A stretch of DNA of 64,000 bases, taken from an uncultured Clostridia bacterium. Lineage in GTDB: Bacteria > Bacillota > Clostridia > Oscillospirales > Acutalibacteraceae. Position numbers and translations under genes: made by a program. The DNA lies in the NCBI GenBank assembly GCA_945863885.1, contig CAMAZY010000005.1:1-64000 (forward strand). Reading direction: 5' to 3'. Of the stretch, positions 1 to 8,882 are shown in pieces. The notes beneath the pieces are model-generated. The model saw only the letters and a list, made by a program, of their open reading frames with translations. It was not told the DNA's origin and ran no database searches. The first letter of the stretch is position 1, and each line of letters begins with the position of its first letter.

Positions 1-164
1 ACATCATCCTTACCTTGTCAAGTCCTTTTTCTAACTTTTTTCAAAGTTTTTCGGGCGTTTTCAAGGTGTGTCTTTCCGTGATATCTCTTTCTTCACAAAC
101 CCGCTCCGCTTCCGCTTCGCACGTTTGTGTACCGTATTCTATCACTTGTTTTTCCTCTTGTCAA
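1..164 (-). promoter_or_regulatory. Tandem strong promoters reading off the left edge, rRNA-operon type
   Basis: On the minus strand TTGACA (164 to 159) is followed after 17 bases by TAGAAT (141 to 136). A second TTGACA lies at 21 to 16, and its -10 box would fall outside the window. A-rich blocks precede both boxes. Two closely spaced consensus promoters with no nearby reading frame are typical of rRNA or tRNA operons, so a stable RNA operon is inferred just left of position 1. The boxes are seen directly; the identity of the transcript is inference. Confidence 0.55.
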
Positions 165-445
165 CTCCTTTTTCGCCCTTTTTTATCCCTTTTCGTCACT
201 CTTTGTACACCCTCCCGTGTGTTTTTGGGCTTTTCGCCTTTTTATATACTATATTTTGTGCCCTGAACACTTTCTTGTCTTTGCAGCCTATATCTTGTCC
301 TGAAAATGTCCTGTTTCTTTCTGACGTTTTTGATGGTGAAACACATACATTATCTTTATTCAACCTTCGCAGACACACTCATCTGACCGGGGTTGACTGC
401 AAGCAGTCTTGTAAGGAGACCGCAAAAGGTAGTCTTACAATATTA
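165..445. other. Non-coding pyrimidine-rich stretch
   Basis: This is the region behind the left-going promoters and ahead of the right-going promoter at 446. The plus strand is strongly T- and C-rich. Open frames across it (for example 68-595) have no ribosome binding site and no recognisable composition. I see no gene, only A/T-rich upstream sequence that could act as an UP element for the left promoters. Confidence 0.4.
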
Positions 446-486
446 TTGACATTTTCATTGACATTGATAAAATGTTGTGGTATTCT
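446..486 (+). promoter_or_regulatory. Overlapping sigma-A promoters for the Ig-like gene pair
   Basis: TTGACA at 446-451 pairs with TAAAAT at 468-473 (16-base spacer). An overlapping TTGACA at 458-463 pairs with TATTCT at 481-486 (17-base spacer). The first gene downstream starts at 630 behind a good AAGGAGG site, so a leader of about 140 bases is implied. Confidence 0.6.
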
Positions 487-629
487 TGTTTTGCGTCACA
501 AAATATCTTTTGTGATATGCCCTTGTCATTATCTTTGTAAACAACCGTACTACGCACGATCCGAGGAGGTGAAAAAGAAGCTTTTATCCGATTAAAATTC
601 AATACTATTCAGAAAAAGGAGGCCACCTT

Positions 630-1124
630 ATGTACAGGCCAAGCGGCATCAACGCTATTTTAAAACTCTTTGCCGGTCTTATGATTTTTGTTGCTTCTTT
701 TATAACAGCAACGCCGGACAATGTCAACATCGACAATGTTATTCTTCGGGTTTCACCGCTTACCACGCAATCAACCGAGCTTGAATATTCAGTCACAAAC
801 AAGACGCCGTATGCGATTCAGCATGAACCGGATATTATTAAGTTTGAAAAGCTTGACGGTGACACATGGAACGAAGTGGCTCTTGACTAACACAAGCTTC
901 AATATGTCTATGAACTTTTCGCAAGTGCGTTCCTTTATGATTCTATTCTTCCCGGCGAAACCTTCACACATCATTTTCAGCTTTCTCTGTTGTTCCCGGA
1001 CGACACAGCACCCGCCGGAGCTTACAGGCTCACGGTCGAATATAAAACACAAAAAATATACTCAGCAAAAGGTATTTCCACTTCTGCTCAGACCTCGTGT
1101 GAATTCACGGTAACCGAGGCATAA
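630..1124 (+). pseudogene. Secreted Ig-like (Big_14-type) protein, interrupted by one in-frame TAA
   Basis: Starts at ATG 630 behind AAAGGAGG. The first 86 codons encode an N-terminal hydrophobic segment and the start of an Ig-like fold. A TAA at 888-890 then stops translation. Reading on in the same frame gives 77 more sense codons up to TAA at 1122-1124, ending in the CEFTVTEA-type tail that the next gene also has (CEFTVVEA). Ignoring the stop, its length is 164 residues against 163 for the neighbour. So this is a full-length tandem duplicate inactivated by a single nonsense codon, or by a sequencing error. No sign of recoding was seen. A product of 86 residues could still be made. Confidence 0.75.
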
Positions 1125-1147
1125 ATCATGGAAAAGGAGAATTTCAT

Positions 1148-1639
1148 ATGACAGCTTACAGACCCGATACTTTCATCGCAAACATCAAAGCATTCTTCGG
1201 CATTATAATTGTTCTTGCCTGCTCCGTTATGTATATGCTTCCCGGCTTCGAAGCAAAAATTGATAACGTCACGTTTGAAGTCGCAAGCCGGGTGACAACC
1301 GAAACGGAAGAAATCGAATTCAACGTTACCAACCATACCAATTGCCCGATTAACTGGTGCATCGGTGTCGAAAAGGTCGAAAAAGAAGTTGACGGCGAAT
1401 GGGAGGAATTCACTTTCAGCGAATGGCTGAATGTTCATCCGACGGTTTATTTAACCTTACCCGGACACATTTTGCCCGGAGAAACGCAAAAATGCAATTG
1501 GTCAACGAAAGGCTTACTATCCGACAATGAAACCGCCGATGCCGGTAATTACCGCATCACGTTCATTTATAACAACACTTTCAGCGGAGAAAAGAAAACC
1601 GCTTTTTCTGTTTGTGAATTCACGGTTGTTGAAGCGTAA
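1148..1639 (+). CDS. Membrane-anchored or secreted Ig-like domain protein
   Basis: 163 residues. The N-terminus has a hydrophobic segment at about residues 15-35 (signal peptide or anchor) and no lipobox. The rest is one beta-rich domain with VTNHT, LPGET and AGNYRITF-type strands, as in bacterial Ig-like domains of the Big_14 kind. It is the intact tandem copy of the broken gene just upstream, and a third relative lies at 19060-19524 on the other strand. The ribosome binding site is AAAAGGAGA before ATG 1148. Function is unknown; an extracytoplasmic binding domain is the most that can be inferred. Confidence 0.7.
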   Translation: MTAYRPDTFIANIKAFFGIIIVLACSVMYMLPGFEAKIDNVTFEVASRVTTETEEIEFNVTNHTNCPINWCIGVEKVEKEVDGEWEEFTFSEWLNVHPTVYLTLPGHILPGETQKCNWSTKGLLSDNETADAGNYRITFIYNNTFSGEKKTAFSVCEFTVVEA

Positions 1640-1658
1640 GGTGCTGAATTCATACAAC

Positions 1659-1690
1659 TGCCGCAGTCTGCATTTGTATCGGCTGCGGCA
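1659..1690 (+). terminator. Hairpin after the Ig-like gene
   Basis: TGCCGCAG (1659-1666) pairs with CTGCGGCA (1683-1690), followed by ATTCTTTCCC. The stem is good but the T-tract is weak. It lies 20 bases after the stop codon at 1639. Confidence 0.5.
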
Positions 1691-1707
1691 ATTCTTTCCC
1701 GTTAAGC

Positions 1708-1742
1708 AAAAATCACCCGGCTGCCGTGCTGACAGTCGGGTG
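1708..1742 (-). terminator. Terminator of the purine uptake / YARHG operon
   Basis: On the minus strand CACCCGACTG (1742 to 1733) pairs with CAGCCGGGTG (1723 to 1714), with one mismatch, followed by ATTTTTG. It sits about 40 bases after the stop of the YARHG gene at 1784. Confidence 0.65.
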
Positions 1743-1783
1743 GGCATCATAAAATCTCGCAAGTATCCCGGACAGACGTCCCC

Positions 1784-2755
1784 TTAATTCACTTCTACAA
1801 GATACTCGGCCATGATCCAGCCGTAAATGGTTTCGCCGGTTGCTTCATCGTAATAGCTGACCTTGATATACGAGTTGTTGGCATAATCGAACTCTTCCTG
1901 AATCACAAGCGTTGTTCCTTCGTGCAAAAGCCGGAGGAGCTCGCTCTCCTTCGTGGGTCTGCTTCTTAAGTTCAGTCCGTCATGAAGCGGCGTTGTATAG
2001 TCGATCATGCAAACCGTTCCGACTTCAAAATCTTCATACGCCTTATCCGAAGAATCCGTCTGTGTAGTCGTTTCGGTCTTCGGTGCTCTCCAGCCCTTTG
2101 ACCGTTCGTAATCCGCAATGGTTTCAAGATTGGCGGCTTCGATGCTGTTGAAGCGTTCCCTGACGACCTCCATTGAAGTATCGGTACCGTAATACCACGA
2201 CTTGGACTCAAAATAGCTTTTATACGGTTCCTGCGTATAGATCTTTCCGTGACGGGCGTACATTTCGTTCGTGATATACCGTATCTGCTCTCTTGTATAT
2301 TGAGAGAGAATGTCATACGTCAGATAGGTCGTGTCACTCGGAAAAAGATATTCCTGCGAATAAAAATCGGTCTGAGAATACGATCCGGCGGTCGTTGGCG
2401 GATTGTACACCGGAGCAGGAGCCGTGGGTGCACTATAGGGTGCAGCGGTTGTATTCATAATATCGGGATATGTCTGCGTTCTGTCGTCGGGCGTTGTCGG
2501 TGCAAGCGGATCTCCGGTAATATTGATCATCTTATCCGTCGTACCGCTTGCCGTCGTATCCCTGTCATCGTCAGCAGGAGCTAACGTGACGGAGGTAACC
2601 GTTGTGTCACGGGAATTCCGGTTCCGGTCTCTGTTGTCGGTGGTTTTATCGGCACTAAAAACAGTGACCAGAATAACGGTTACACAAACTGCCAAAACAA
2701 CAACAAGGCTTGCAATCACACCGATTGTCACTTTTCGTCTTGACTGATCGTTCAT
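1784..2755 (-). CDS. Membrane-anchored YARHG and SH3-domain protein
   Basis: 323 residues. A short basic cytoplasmic tail is followed by one membrane segment (about 9-35) and a Thr/Pro/Ala-rich linker (36-135). A YARHG domain covers about 138-222 with the signature residues Y-A-R-H-G at 166-170. A C-terminal SH3-like domain (about 245-323) contains the L-N-L-R-S-R-P turn typical of bacterial SH3b. The architecture points to an extracytoplasmic, cell-wall-associated protein. It starts 42 bases after the permease gene stops, so it is probably the last gene of that operon. YARHG domains have no established biochemical role, so its contribution to uptake is unclear. Confidence 0.75.
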   Translation of the reverse strand: MNDQSRRKVTIGVIASLVVVLAVCVTVILVTVFSADKTTDNRDRNRNSRDTTVTSVTLAPADDDRDTTASGTTDKMINITGDPLAPTTPDDRTQTYPDIMNTTAAPYSAPTAPAPVYNPPTTAGSYSQTDFYSQEYLFPSDTTYLTYDILSQYTREQIRYITNEMYARHGKIYTQEPYKSYFESKSWYYGTDTSMEVVRERFNSIEAANLETIADYERSKGWRAPKTETTTQTDSSDKAYEDFEVGTVCMIDYTTPLHDGLNLRSRPTKESELLRLLHEGTTLVIQEEFDYANNSYIKVSYYDEATGETIYGWIMAEYLVEVN

Positions 2756-2797
2756 TTCAGTATCCTCCGTTTTTTTCTTTCCGGCATTTCTCTTATG

Positions 2798-3781
2798 CTA
2801 TCTTTCCTCTCTGAAATAGGCCAGTCCTAAACTTTGCGGCGGCTGGTTTTCTTTCTTCTTTGCAAAGCTTGTCGCAATCAGAACAATGATCGTAACAACA
2901 TACGGAAGCATCTTGAATATTTCCTTTGTAAGCGGCGTAAGATTCGGAACAAAAACATCCGCAATATAAAGTGCGCCGAACAGGAAGGAACCGACAAGGG
3001 CAAGATTGGGCTTCCACATAACGAAGATAACCAGAGCGATCGCAAGCCAGCCTCTTTCGCCGAAGCTTTGCGTATCCCAAAGTCCGTTTGAATAGTCAAT
3101 TGCGAAATACAAGCCGCCAAGACCGGCAACAATTCCGCCAAGACAGGTCGTAATGTATTTATACTTGGTGACATTGATTCCGGCCGCATCCGCAGTAGCC
3201 GGATTTTCACCGACCGCCCTCAGATTCAGGCCAACTCTTGTCTTTTTCAAAATGATCGCACTGACAACGGCAATCATAACACCGACGTAGAACAAGAACC
3301 CATGAGAGAAGAATATCGTTCCGACAGCTCCGAGCTTGTCATAAAACGGAATGATCGGTGTTTTATAGGCGTTGACGGTTGTTGTAATCGTATTGCTGCT
3401 CAGTCCGAGAAGCGAAGCGATCGCACCGCCGAAATAATTACCGAGCCCCGTGCCGAACGTAGTAATTGCAAGACCGGTTACGTTCTGGTTGGCTCTTAAG
3501 GTTACCGTTAAAACACAATATATCAGCGAAACCAAGAGAGAACAGGCAATCGAGCTTAACAAAGAAATCAGAAGGCCGATCCAACCCTTGGGGTTGGCAA
3601 CGCTGTTTTCATAAATCGTGGCGCTGACGATACCGGCGACACCGCCGGAAACCATGATTCCCGGTATACCGAGGTTAAGGCTGCCGGCTTTTTCGTTGAG
3701 TATTTCACCGTTTGAGCCAAACAAAAGCGGCAGTGCCTGTGCAACGGCTCTTTGAAGAAAATAGACCAGATCAAATCCCAT
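2798..3781 (-). CDS. ABC transporter permease, nucleoside/simple-sugar type (NupQ/YufQ-like)
   Basis: 327 residues with about eight to nine hydrophobic segments, of the BPD_transp_2 family. It contains the GENPATADAAGINV stretch typical of permeases from BmpA-linked nucleoside transporters. Its start directly follows the stop of the partner permease (3782). Together with the ATPase (4879-6426) and the lipoprotein (6628-8013) it forms a complete importer. The xpt gene next to the set supports a purine nucleoside or base as substrate; this is inferred from family and context. Confidence 0.88.
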   Translation of the reverse strand: MGFDLVYFLQRAVAQALPLLFGSNGEILNEKAGSLNLGIPGIMVSGGVAGIVSATIYENSVANPKGWIGLLISLLSSIACSLLVSLIYCVLTVTLRANQNVTGLAITTFGTGLGNYFGGAIASLLGLSSNTITTTVNAYKTPIIPFYDKLGAVGTIFFSHGFLFYVGVMIAVVSAIILKKTRVGLNLRAVGENPATADAAGINVTKYKYITTCLGGIVAGLGGLYFAIDYSNGLWDTQSFGERGWLAIALVIFVMWKPNLALVGSFLFGALYIADVFVPNLTPLTKEIFKMLPYVVTIIVLIATSFAKKKENQPPQSLGLAYFREER

Positions 3782-4882
3782 TTATGCCGCCTCCTTTGCC
3801 TTTTTTGAGTTTCTGAAAACAACCTTGTAATTGATAAAGAACTCACAGCCTAAAATAAAGAACAGGGCAATTCCTACTACGATATCCGAAGCATAGGTGT
3901 TCAGCTGACAGCTTGTCGCAATCTGCGCCGTTCCGATATCAAGGAACGAAACAAAGAAGGAGGTAAGAAGCATGAATATCGGATTCAGATGGGCAAGCCA
4001 CGCAACGATAATTGCCGTAAATCCGTTTCCGCCGACAATTCCCGTATTCAGGGTGTGGTGTGTTCCGCTTACAAGCAGGAAGCCGGCAAGTCCGCAAAGT
4101 CCGCCGGAAATCATCATCGTGCGGATAATAACCTTCTTGACGTTGATTCCGATATACCGTGCGGTGTTTTCGCTTTCACCGACAACGGAGATTTCGTAAC
4201 CCTGCTTGGAATATTTCATATATACATAGATAATTGCAGTAAGTAAAAGGATAACGACAATACTGATGCCGTAATCGACCCCGAAAAGCTTCGGAAGCGT
4301 TCCCCGGTCAAATACGCCGATATCGCTTGAGCCCTTTTGCTTTTCCCAAAAGATACAAACAACATTGACAAGCTGATAGGCGACATAGTTCATCATAAGA
4401 GTAAAAAGGGTCTCGTTCGCTCCGATTGTCGCTTTAAAGGCGGCGGGTATGACACCCCACAAAGCGCCGGCAACAACGGAAGCCACAAGCATCACAAGCA
4501 GCATAAGCCACCATGGAAGCCCCGGGCAAAGCTTGATGATAACGGTTGAAGCAAGAGCACCGATCAAAGCCTGTCCTTCGGCACCGATATTCCAGAATCT
4601 CATCTTGAATGCAGGCGCAAGCGCAAGACCCAGACAAAGCAGTGCACAGGTATCTCTGAGCGTGATTTTCACCCGTCTTACCGTACCGAACGCACCTTTC
4701 AGCATTTGGGAATAAACATCCCACGGCATTGCTCGTCCGTTTGTGATGGCCGTAATGACCAGCGCACAGACAATAAATGCCGCCGCAATTGCAATCACTC
4801 TGACACCGACAGAAAGCTTCGGGGAAATATCCGTACGCTTCGATATTCTGACAAGCGGTTCACTTGATTTAGCCTTTTTCAT
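3782..4882 (-). CDS. ABC transporter permease, nucleoside/simple-sugar type (NupP/YufP-like)
   Basis: 366 residues. A basic N-terminal tail of about 30 residues is followed by eight to ten membrane segments. The conserved loops FWNIGAEGQ (near residue 100) and VGESENTARYIGI are typical of the larger permease of BmpA-type transporters. It overlaps the ATPase gene by 4 bases, which indicates translational coupling. It forms the membrane channel with the permease encoded next. Confidence 0.88.
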   Translation of the reverse strand: MKKAKSSEPLVRISKRTDISPKLSVGVRVIAIAAAFIVCALVITAITNGRAMPWDVYSQMLKGAFGTVRRVKITLRDTCALLCLGLALAPAFKMRFWNIGAEGQALIGALASTVIIKLCPGLPWWLMLLVMLVASVVAGALWGVIPAAFKATIGANETLFTLMMNYVAYQLVNVVCIFWEKQKGSSDIGVFDRGTLPKLFGVDYGISIVVILLLTAIIYVYMKYSKQGYEISVVGESENTARYIGINVKKVIIRTMMISGGLCGLAGFLLVSGTHHTLNTGIVGGNGFTAIIVAWLAHLNPIFMLLTSFFVSFLDIGTAQIATSCQLNTYASDIVVGIALFFILGCEFFINYKVVFRNSKKAKEAA

Positions 4883-6426
4883 TCGTCGCTTTCCTCCTTA
4901 CTTTCTTTTTCGGGCAAAGTCGTCATCATCAGTCCGATTTCCTCTTTTTTGGCGCCTCTGCCGTCAATAATGCCGCTGATCTGACCGTGACACATGACAA
5001 GAATCCGGTCACAAAGCTCAATCAGCACATCGAGGTCTTCTCCAACAAAAATAACGGCGGTTCCGCTTTCCTTTTGCTGGTTTAAAAGATTATAAATTGT
5101 ATATGACGAATTGATGTCAAGACCTCTGACGGGGTAAGCCGCCATCAGCACCGTAGGCGTTGACGCTATTTCACGCCCGACAAGAACCTTTTGAACATTA
5201 CCGCCCGAAAGCTTTCTTACCGGAGTTTCCGTTCCCGGTGTTACAACCTCAAGCTCATTGATGATCTTTTCGGCAAGTGTTTTCGGACTCTTCCTATGAA
5301 GGAAAAAGCCCTTGCCTTTATTGTAGCTGCGAAGCATCATATTATCAGTGATACCCATTGAGCCGACAAGACCCATGCCGAGCCGGTCCTCCGGAACAAA
5401 CGACAGTCTTACGCCGAGATTCCGGATCTGAAGCGGCGTCTTATCTTTAAGGTTTTCGTCCTTTCCCGTCTTAGGATCATGGTAGACGATCGAGCCGCTC
5501 TTGAGGTGCTGCAGGCCGGCGATGGCTTCCAGAAGCTCTTTCTGGCCGCTTCCGGCTATACCGGCGATACCGAGAATTTCACCGGATTTCGCCGTAAAGT
5601 TGACGTTTTTGAGTACGCTGACGCCCTCGCGGTTGACAACCGAAACGTTCGTCAGCGTCAGTCTCGTTTCACAGCCCTGCGGTTCGCTTCTTTCGATATT
5701 CAGACTGACTTTTTTACCGACCATCATTTCGGTAAGTGACTGTTCGGTCGCTTCTTTCGTTTCCACTGTTCCGATATATTCGCCCTTTCTCAGAACCGAA
5801 ACACGGTCGGACAGCTCCAGAACCTCGTTGAGCTTGTGCGTAATGATGATAACCGCTTTTCCTGCGTCTCTCATATTGCGCAGAATCGAGAAAAGCTTTT
5901 CGGTTTCCTTCGGCGTCAGAACAGCCGTCGGTTCGTCAAGAATCAGGATTTCGGCCCCGCGGTAGATTACCTTGATAATTTCTACGGTCTGCTTTTCGGA
6001 AACGGACATTTCGTAAATCTTTTTCATCGGGTCGATTTCAAAGCCGTATTCATCGCAGATTTCTTTGATACGCCTTGCGCTTTTTTTGATATCGTACTTC
6101 CCGTCCTCATTGAGTCCGAGGACAATATTCTCAGCCGCAGTAAAAACATCAACAAGCTTAAAATGCTGATGGATCATTCCGATCTTATAATCGAAAGCAT
6201 CCTTCGGGGATTGGATCGATGCTTCCTTGCCGCCGACAAAAATCTGGCCGCTGTCCGGATGATAAATGCCGGACAGCATATTCATAAGCGTCGTTTTTCC
6301 GCTTCCGTTTTCGCCGAGAATTGAAAGTATTTCGCCCTTGTTGACCTTCAGCGAAACATTTTTATTTGCGACGACAGAACCGAAGCTCTTCGTAATGTCT
6401 TTGAGTTCAATTGCCACTTCTGACAT
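4879..6426 (-). CDS. Nucleoside ABC transporter ATP-binding protein, two ATPase domains (NupO/YufO-like)
   Basis: 515 residues from the ATG at 6426, which lies behind GGGAGGA; an in-frame upstream start at 6450 has no such site. Domain 1 has Walker A GENGSGKT, signature VSEKQ and Walker B ILILDEPT. Domain 2 has a degenerate P-loop GIAGSGQKE and signature LSGGNVQK. In place of a Walker B DEP it has AAYPVRGLD, as is usual in this family, where the second site is catalytically weak. It energises the two permeases encoded downstream. A stable hairpin separates it from the lipoprotein gene. Confidence 0.9.
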   Translation of the reverse strand: MSEVAIELKDITKSFGSVVANKNVSLKVNKGEILSILGENGSGKTTLMNMLSGIYHPDSGQIFVGGKEASIQSPKDAFDYKIGMIHQHFKLVDVFTAAENIVLGLNEDGKYDIKKSARRIKEICDEYGFEIDPMKKIYEMSVSEKQTVEIIKVIYRGAEILILDEPTAVLTPKETEKLFSILRNMRDAGKAVIIITHKLNEVLELSDRVSVLRKGEYIGTVETKEATEQSLTEMMVGKKVSLNIERSEPQGCETRLTLTNVSVVNREGVSVLKNVNFTAKSGEILGIAGIAGSGQKELLEAIAGLQHLKSGSIVYHDPKTGKDENLKDKTPLQIRNLGVRLSFVPEDRLGMGLVGSMGITDNMMLRSYNKGKGFFLHRKSPKTLAEKIINELEVVTPGTETPVRKLSGGNVQKVLVGREIASTPTVLMAAYPVRGLDINSSYTIYNLLNQQKESGTAVIFVGEDLDVLIELCDRILVMCHGQISGIIDGRGAKKEEIGLMMTTLPEKESKEESDE

Positions 6427-6580
6427 TGGATTTCCTCCCGTCTTACCCATTATAAATACCCAGGCAAAAGCACAAGCACTGTCTTTCGAATAATCAGCCT
6501 TATAATTTTGCCTGAAAATTTATAATCGTATGTGTTTTTTTGTCCCATCGCAGGGAGAATAAACACCTATCATTAACAAC

Positions 6581-6610
6581 CATTAGCGGAGTGCGAACAC
6601 TCCGCTAATG
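6581..6610 (-). other. Perfect 13-bp hairpin between lipoprotein and ATPase genes
   Basis: CATTAGCGGAGTG (6581-6593) pairs perfectly with CACTCCGCTAATG (6598-6610) around a 4-base loop. On the minus strand it follows the lipoprotein stop codon but has no run of T after it. It is therefore more likely an mRNA-stabilising or partial-termination structure than a full terminator. That would let the binding protein be made in excess over the ATPase and permeases, a common arrangement for ABC importers. Confidence 0.6.
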
Positions 6611-6627
6611 TTAATTTAAAAATTGAA

Positions 6628-8013
6628 TCAGCCGATAACGTCAATACCGTCAATGTTTACATTGAAGTACGGTGCCGAACGCTCGCTTGACTCAGCAAAC
6701 TCGCCGTCCTTGATTACGTCGGTATCGGGAGTGTACTTTTCGTCAGCGACAGCATCTGCCATGTAAGATGTCAGATGTCCGTCTGCATCGGTCTTGTAGT
6801 TGTCAGCCAAAACGAAGTTAGCCTCGTTGGTCTTAATGGTGGATTCGTCCTTAACGGTGAATGTGCTGGTATCGAACACCTTGATCTTGCCGCTTTCGAG
6901 ATCAGCCTTCACTTCGTCAATCTTTGCCTTCATTTCATCGGTAACGTTTTTGTCGTTATACTCAGTAAGAAGAACAGAATCAGTTGTGAAGTCGCCGCAG
7001 TAATCGTTTTCAAGCTCAGCGCCCATAGCAACACCGTTGAAGATGTGCTCAAAGTACGGCGTCCAGTCGATCTTCGAAGAAACAAGGTTAGCGGTGGGAG
7101 CAACATCGTTGAAGTCAATATTGTAACCGATATGGTATACAGTCTTGTTTTCCTTTGTCATAGCATCTTCGCAAGCCATCGGAGAACCGTCGGTATCAGC
7201 GTGCTCAGAAATGATAACACAGCCGTCCTTGATAAGCTTCTTGGCAGCTTCCTGCTCTTTGGCAAGGTTTGCCCACTCATTGGTGTAGGTAACTTCCATC
7301 GTTGCGCTCGGGCAAATCGATCTTGCGCCGAGGAAGAAAGAGGTATAACCGGAAATAACTTCAGCGTACGGCTTTGCACCGATGTAGCCGATCTTGGCTT
7401 CGTCTTCCTTGATTGTGCCTGCCTCGATGAGCTCGTTGAGCTTCAGACCGGCAACAACACCGGCAAGATATCTGCCTTCAAAGATCTTGGCAAAAGCGTT
7501 GTGGAAGTTCGGGAGATTCACGATTTTTGCGTTTACGCCGGTCGCATGGAAGAACTGAACGTCTGTGAATTCCTTAGCAGCCTCGATAACGTATTCTTCG
7601 TGAGAAAATGAGTCAGCGAAAATAAGGTTGCAGCCTTCTTCGGCAAGCTCTACGCAAGCGTCATAGCACTTTTTATCTTCGGGAATGTCCTTCTTGAAGA
7701 TAACCTGAGTAGCTTCATCAAGGCCGAGATTCTTAACGGCGTTCTTAACTGAGTTGATGAAGTTTTCGTCGTAGCCGACGGTCTCGTTGTGAAGAAGAAT
7801 GATACCGATCTTCAGCTTGCTGAGCTGATCGGCTGTTGCTTTTTCTTCACTTGCTGCTGTGGTGTCGCCCTCGGCGGTTGTGTCAGCTGCTGCGGTTTCA
7901 CCTGCTGCTGTGGTTTCTCCTGCTGCGGTTGTCTCGTCGCCGCCGTTACCGCCGCAAGCTGCGAGGGAAAGGCAAAGAACTGCTGCAAGCAGGATCGCAA
8001 GAAATTTTTTCAT
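6628..8013 (-). CDS. BmpA/Med-family nucleoside-binding lipoprotein
   Basis: 461 residues from ATG 8013; the longer frame upstream has no ribosome binding site. The signal peptide ends in LSLAAC, a lipobox with the lipidated Cys about 20 residues in. A Thr/Ala/Gly-rich linker of repeated TTAAGE units follows, then a BmpA-type periplasmic-binding fold (IGIILLHNETVGYDENF, HATG, GYIGAKPYAEVISGYTSFFLGA). This family binds purine nucleosides in other bacteria. It is anchored outside the membrane and delivers ligand to the permeases encoded after it. It is longer than most BmpA proteins (about 330-360 residues), mostly through the linker and a longer C-terminal region. Confidence 0.88.
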   Translation of the reverse strand: MKKFLAILLAAVLCLSLAACGGNGGDETTAAGETTAAGETAAADTTAEGDTTAASEEKATADQLSKLKIGIILLHNETVGYDENFINSVKNAVKNLGLDEATQVIFKKDIPEDKKCYDACVELAEEGCNLIFADSFSHEEYVIEAAKEFTDVQFFHATGVNAKIVNLPNFHNAFAKIFEGRYLAGVVAGLKLNELIEAGTIKEDEAKIGYIGAKPYAEVISGYTSFFLGARSICPSATMEVTYTNEWANLAKEQEAAKKLIKDGCVIISEHADTDGSPMACEDAMTKENKTVYHIGYNIDFNDVAPTANLVSSKIDWTPYFEHIFNGVAMGAELENDYCGDFTTDSVLLTEYNDKNVTDEMKAKIDEVKADLESGKIKVFDTSTFTVKDESTIKTNEANFVLADNYKTDADGHLTSYMADAVADEKYTPDTDVIKDGEFAESSERSAPYFNVNIDGIDVIG

Positions 8014-8043
8014 GCTTTTTTCCTCCGTTTGATATAAATTTTT

Positions 8044-8205
8044 GGCAGGCTCTAAAAACTCAAGGCGTTTGGCATAGTGCACAAATGATGTCGGCTTTTA
8101 GGCAAAAATCCGCAGACATACTTTGTGTATTTCAAGGATTTTTAACGACAAAGACGGCATTAGTTGTGTTCTATGACGAATGCCGGGATGTTTTCAGAGA
8201 TTGCC
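8044..8205. mobile_element. MITE-like inverted-repeat element, family A copy 1
   Basis: 162 bp with ends GGCAGGCTCT and AGAGATTGCC in inverted orientation. The arms can fold back on each other around a centre containing AATCCGCAGA and ATTTCAAGGATT. It is about 85% identical by eye to the 162-bp copy at 9939-10100, in the same orientation. It has no coding capacity. It lies between xpt and the lipoprotein gene, so it is probably transcribed as part of their leader or spacer. No clear target-site duplication was found. Confidence 0.75.
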
Positions 8206-8229
8206 TTTAATAAAACCCTTTGCGGGTAT

Positions 8230-8799
8230 TTACCTGAACTTGATTTCGCCGTCGTCCATGCTGTCGATTACGGCAAGCGAGTCCACTCTCACGCCAAGCT
8301 CTCGGATACGCTTCGAGCCGGGCTGGAAGCCTTTTTCGATGGCGATGGCGCAGCCGGCAACCTCGGCGCCCGCCTGGCGGCAAAGGTCGATCAGTCCGAT
8401 AAGGGCATTGCCCTCGGCAAGGAAGTCGTCGATAATCAGCACCTTATCGTTTTTGTTTAAAAAGTCCTTCGAAACGATTACGTCGTAGACCGTTCCGTGC
8501 GTAAAGGACTTGACGCTTGTTTTATAAACCGCGTTTGCGATATTCTTTGTCTTGGTTTTCTTTGCGAAAAGCACCGGACAATCAAAAAACTGCGCCGTTA
8601 TACAAGCTATTCCTATACCTGACGATTCAATAGTAAGGATTTTGTTAACACCGCAGTCCGCATATAATCTTTTTATTTCTTCTCCGATAGCATTAAGAAG
8701 CTTAACGTCGATCTGATGATTCAAAAAAGAATCGACCTTAAGAATGCTTCCCGGATATACCTGTCCGTCTTTGAGAATTCTTTCTTCAAGAAGCTTCAT
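8230..8799 (-). CDS. xpt: Xanthine phosphoribosyltransferase
   Basis: 189 residues from the ATG at 8799 (an in-frame GTG lies 9 bases upstream). It converts xanthine and PRPP to XMP in purine salvage. The N-terminus MKLLEERI and the block NHQID are typical of Xpt. The PRPP-binding loop is VLIIDDFLAEGNAL, and the C-terminal IEKGFQPG also fits. Length matches the family (about 190). It precedes the nucleoside transporter genes, which supports a joint purine-scavenging role. No purine riboswitch could be found in the leader, although that is the usual control of xpt in Bacillota. Confidence 0.93.
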   Translation of the reverse strand: MKLLEERILKDGQVYPGSILKVDSFLNHQIDVKLLNAIGEEIKRLYADCGVNKILTIESSGIGIACITAQFFDCPVLFAKKTKTKNIANAVYKTSVKSFTHGTVYDVIVSKDFLNKNDKVLIIDDFLAEGNALIGLIDLCRQAGAEVAGCAIAIEKGFQPGSKRIRELGVRVDSLAVIDSMDDGEIKFR

Positions 8800-8882
8800 C
8801 GTAATCACCGCCGCTTAAATAAAATTGGGAAACGAGCGGGTCATACCGAAAGCACGATTCCGCCGATATCAGATACAAACAG

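Noticed and set aside
68-595. Open frame of 175 codons on the plus strand near the left edge
   Set aside because: No ribosome binding site, unusual residue composition rich in Phe, Leu, Cys and His, and it overlaps promoters on both strands.
888-890. In-frame TAA as a recoded or readthrough codon
   Set aside because: TAA is not a selenocysteine codon, and no signal structure or shifty sequence is visible; simple nonsense mutation is more likely.
6775-7611. 278-codon frame antisense to the BmpA-like lipoprotein gene
   Set aside because: Shadow of a well-recognised gene, no start signal, no recognisable domain.
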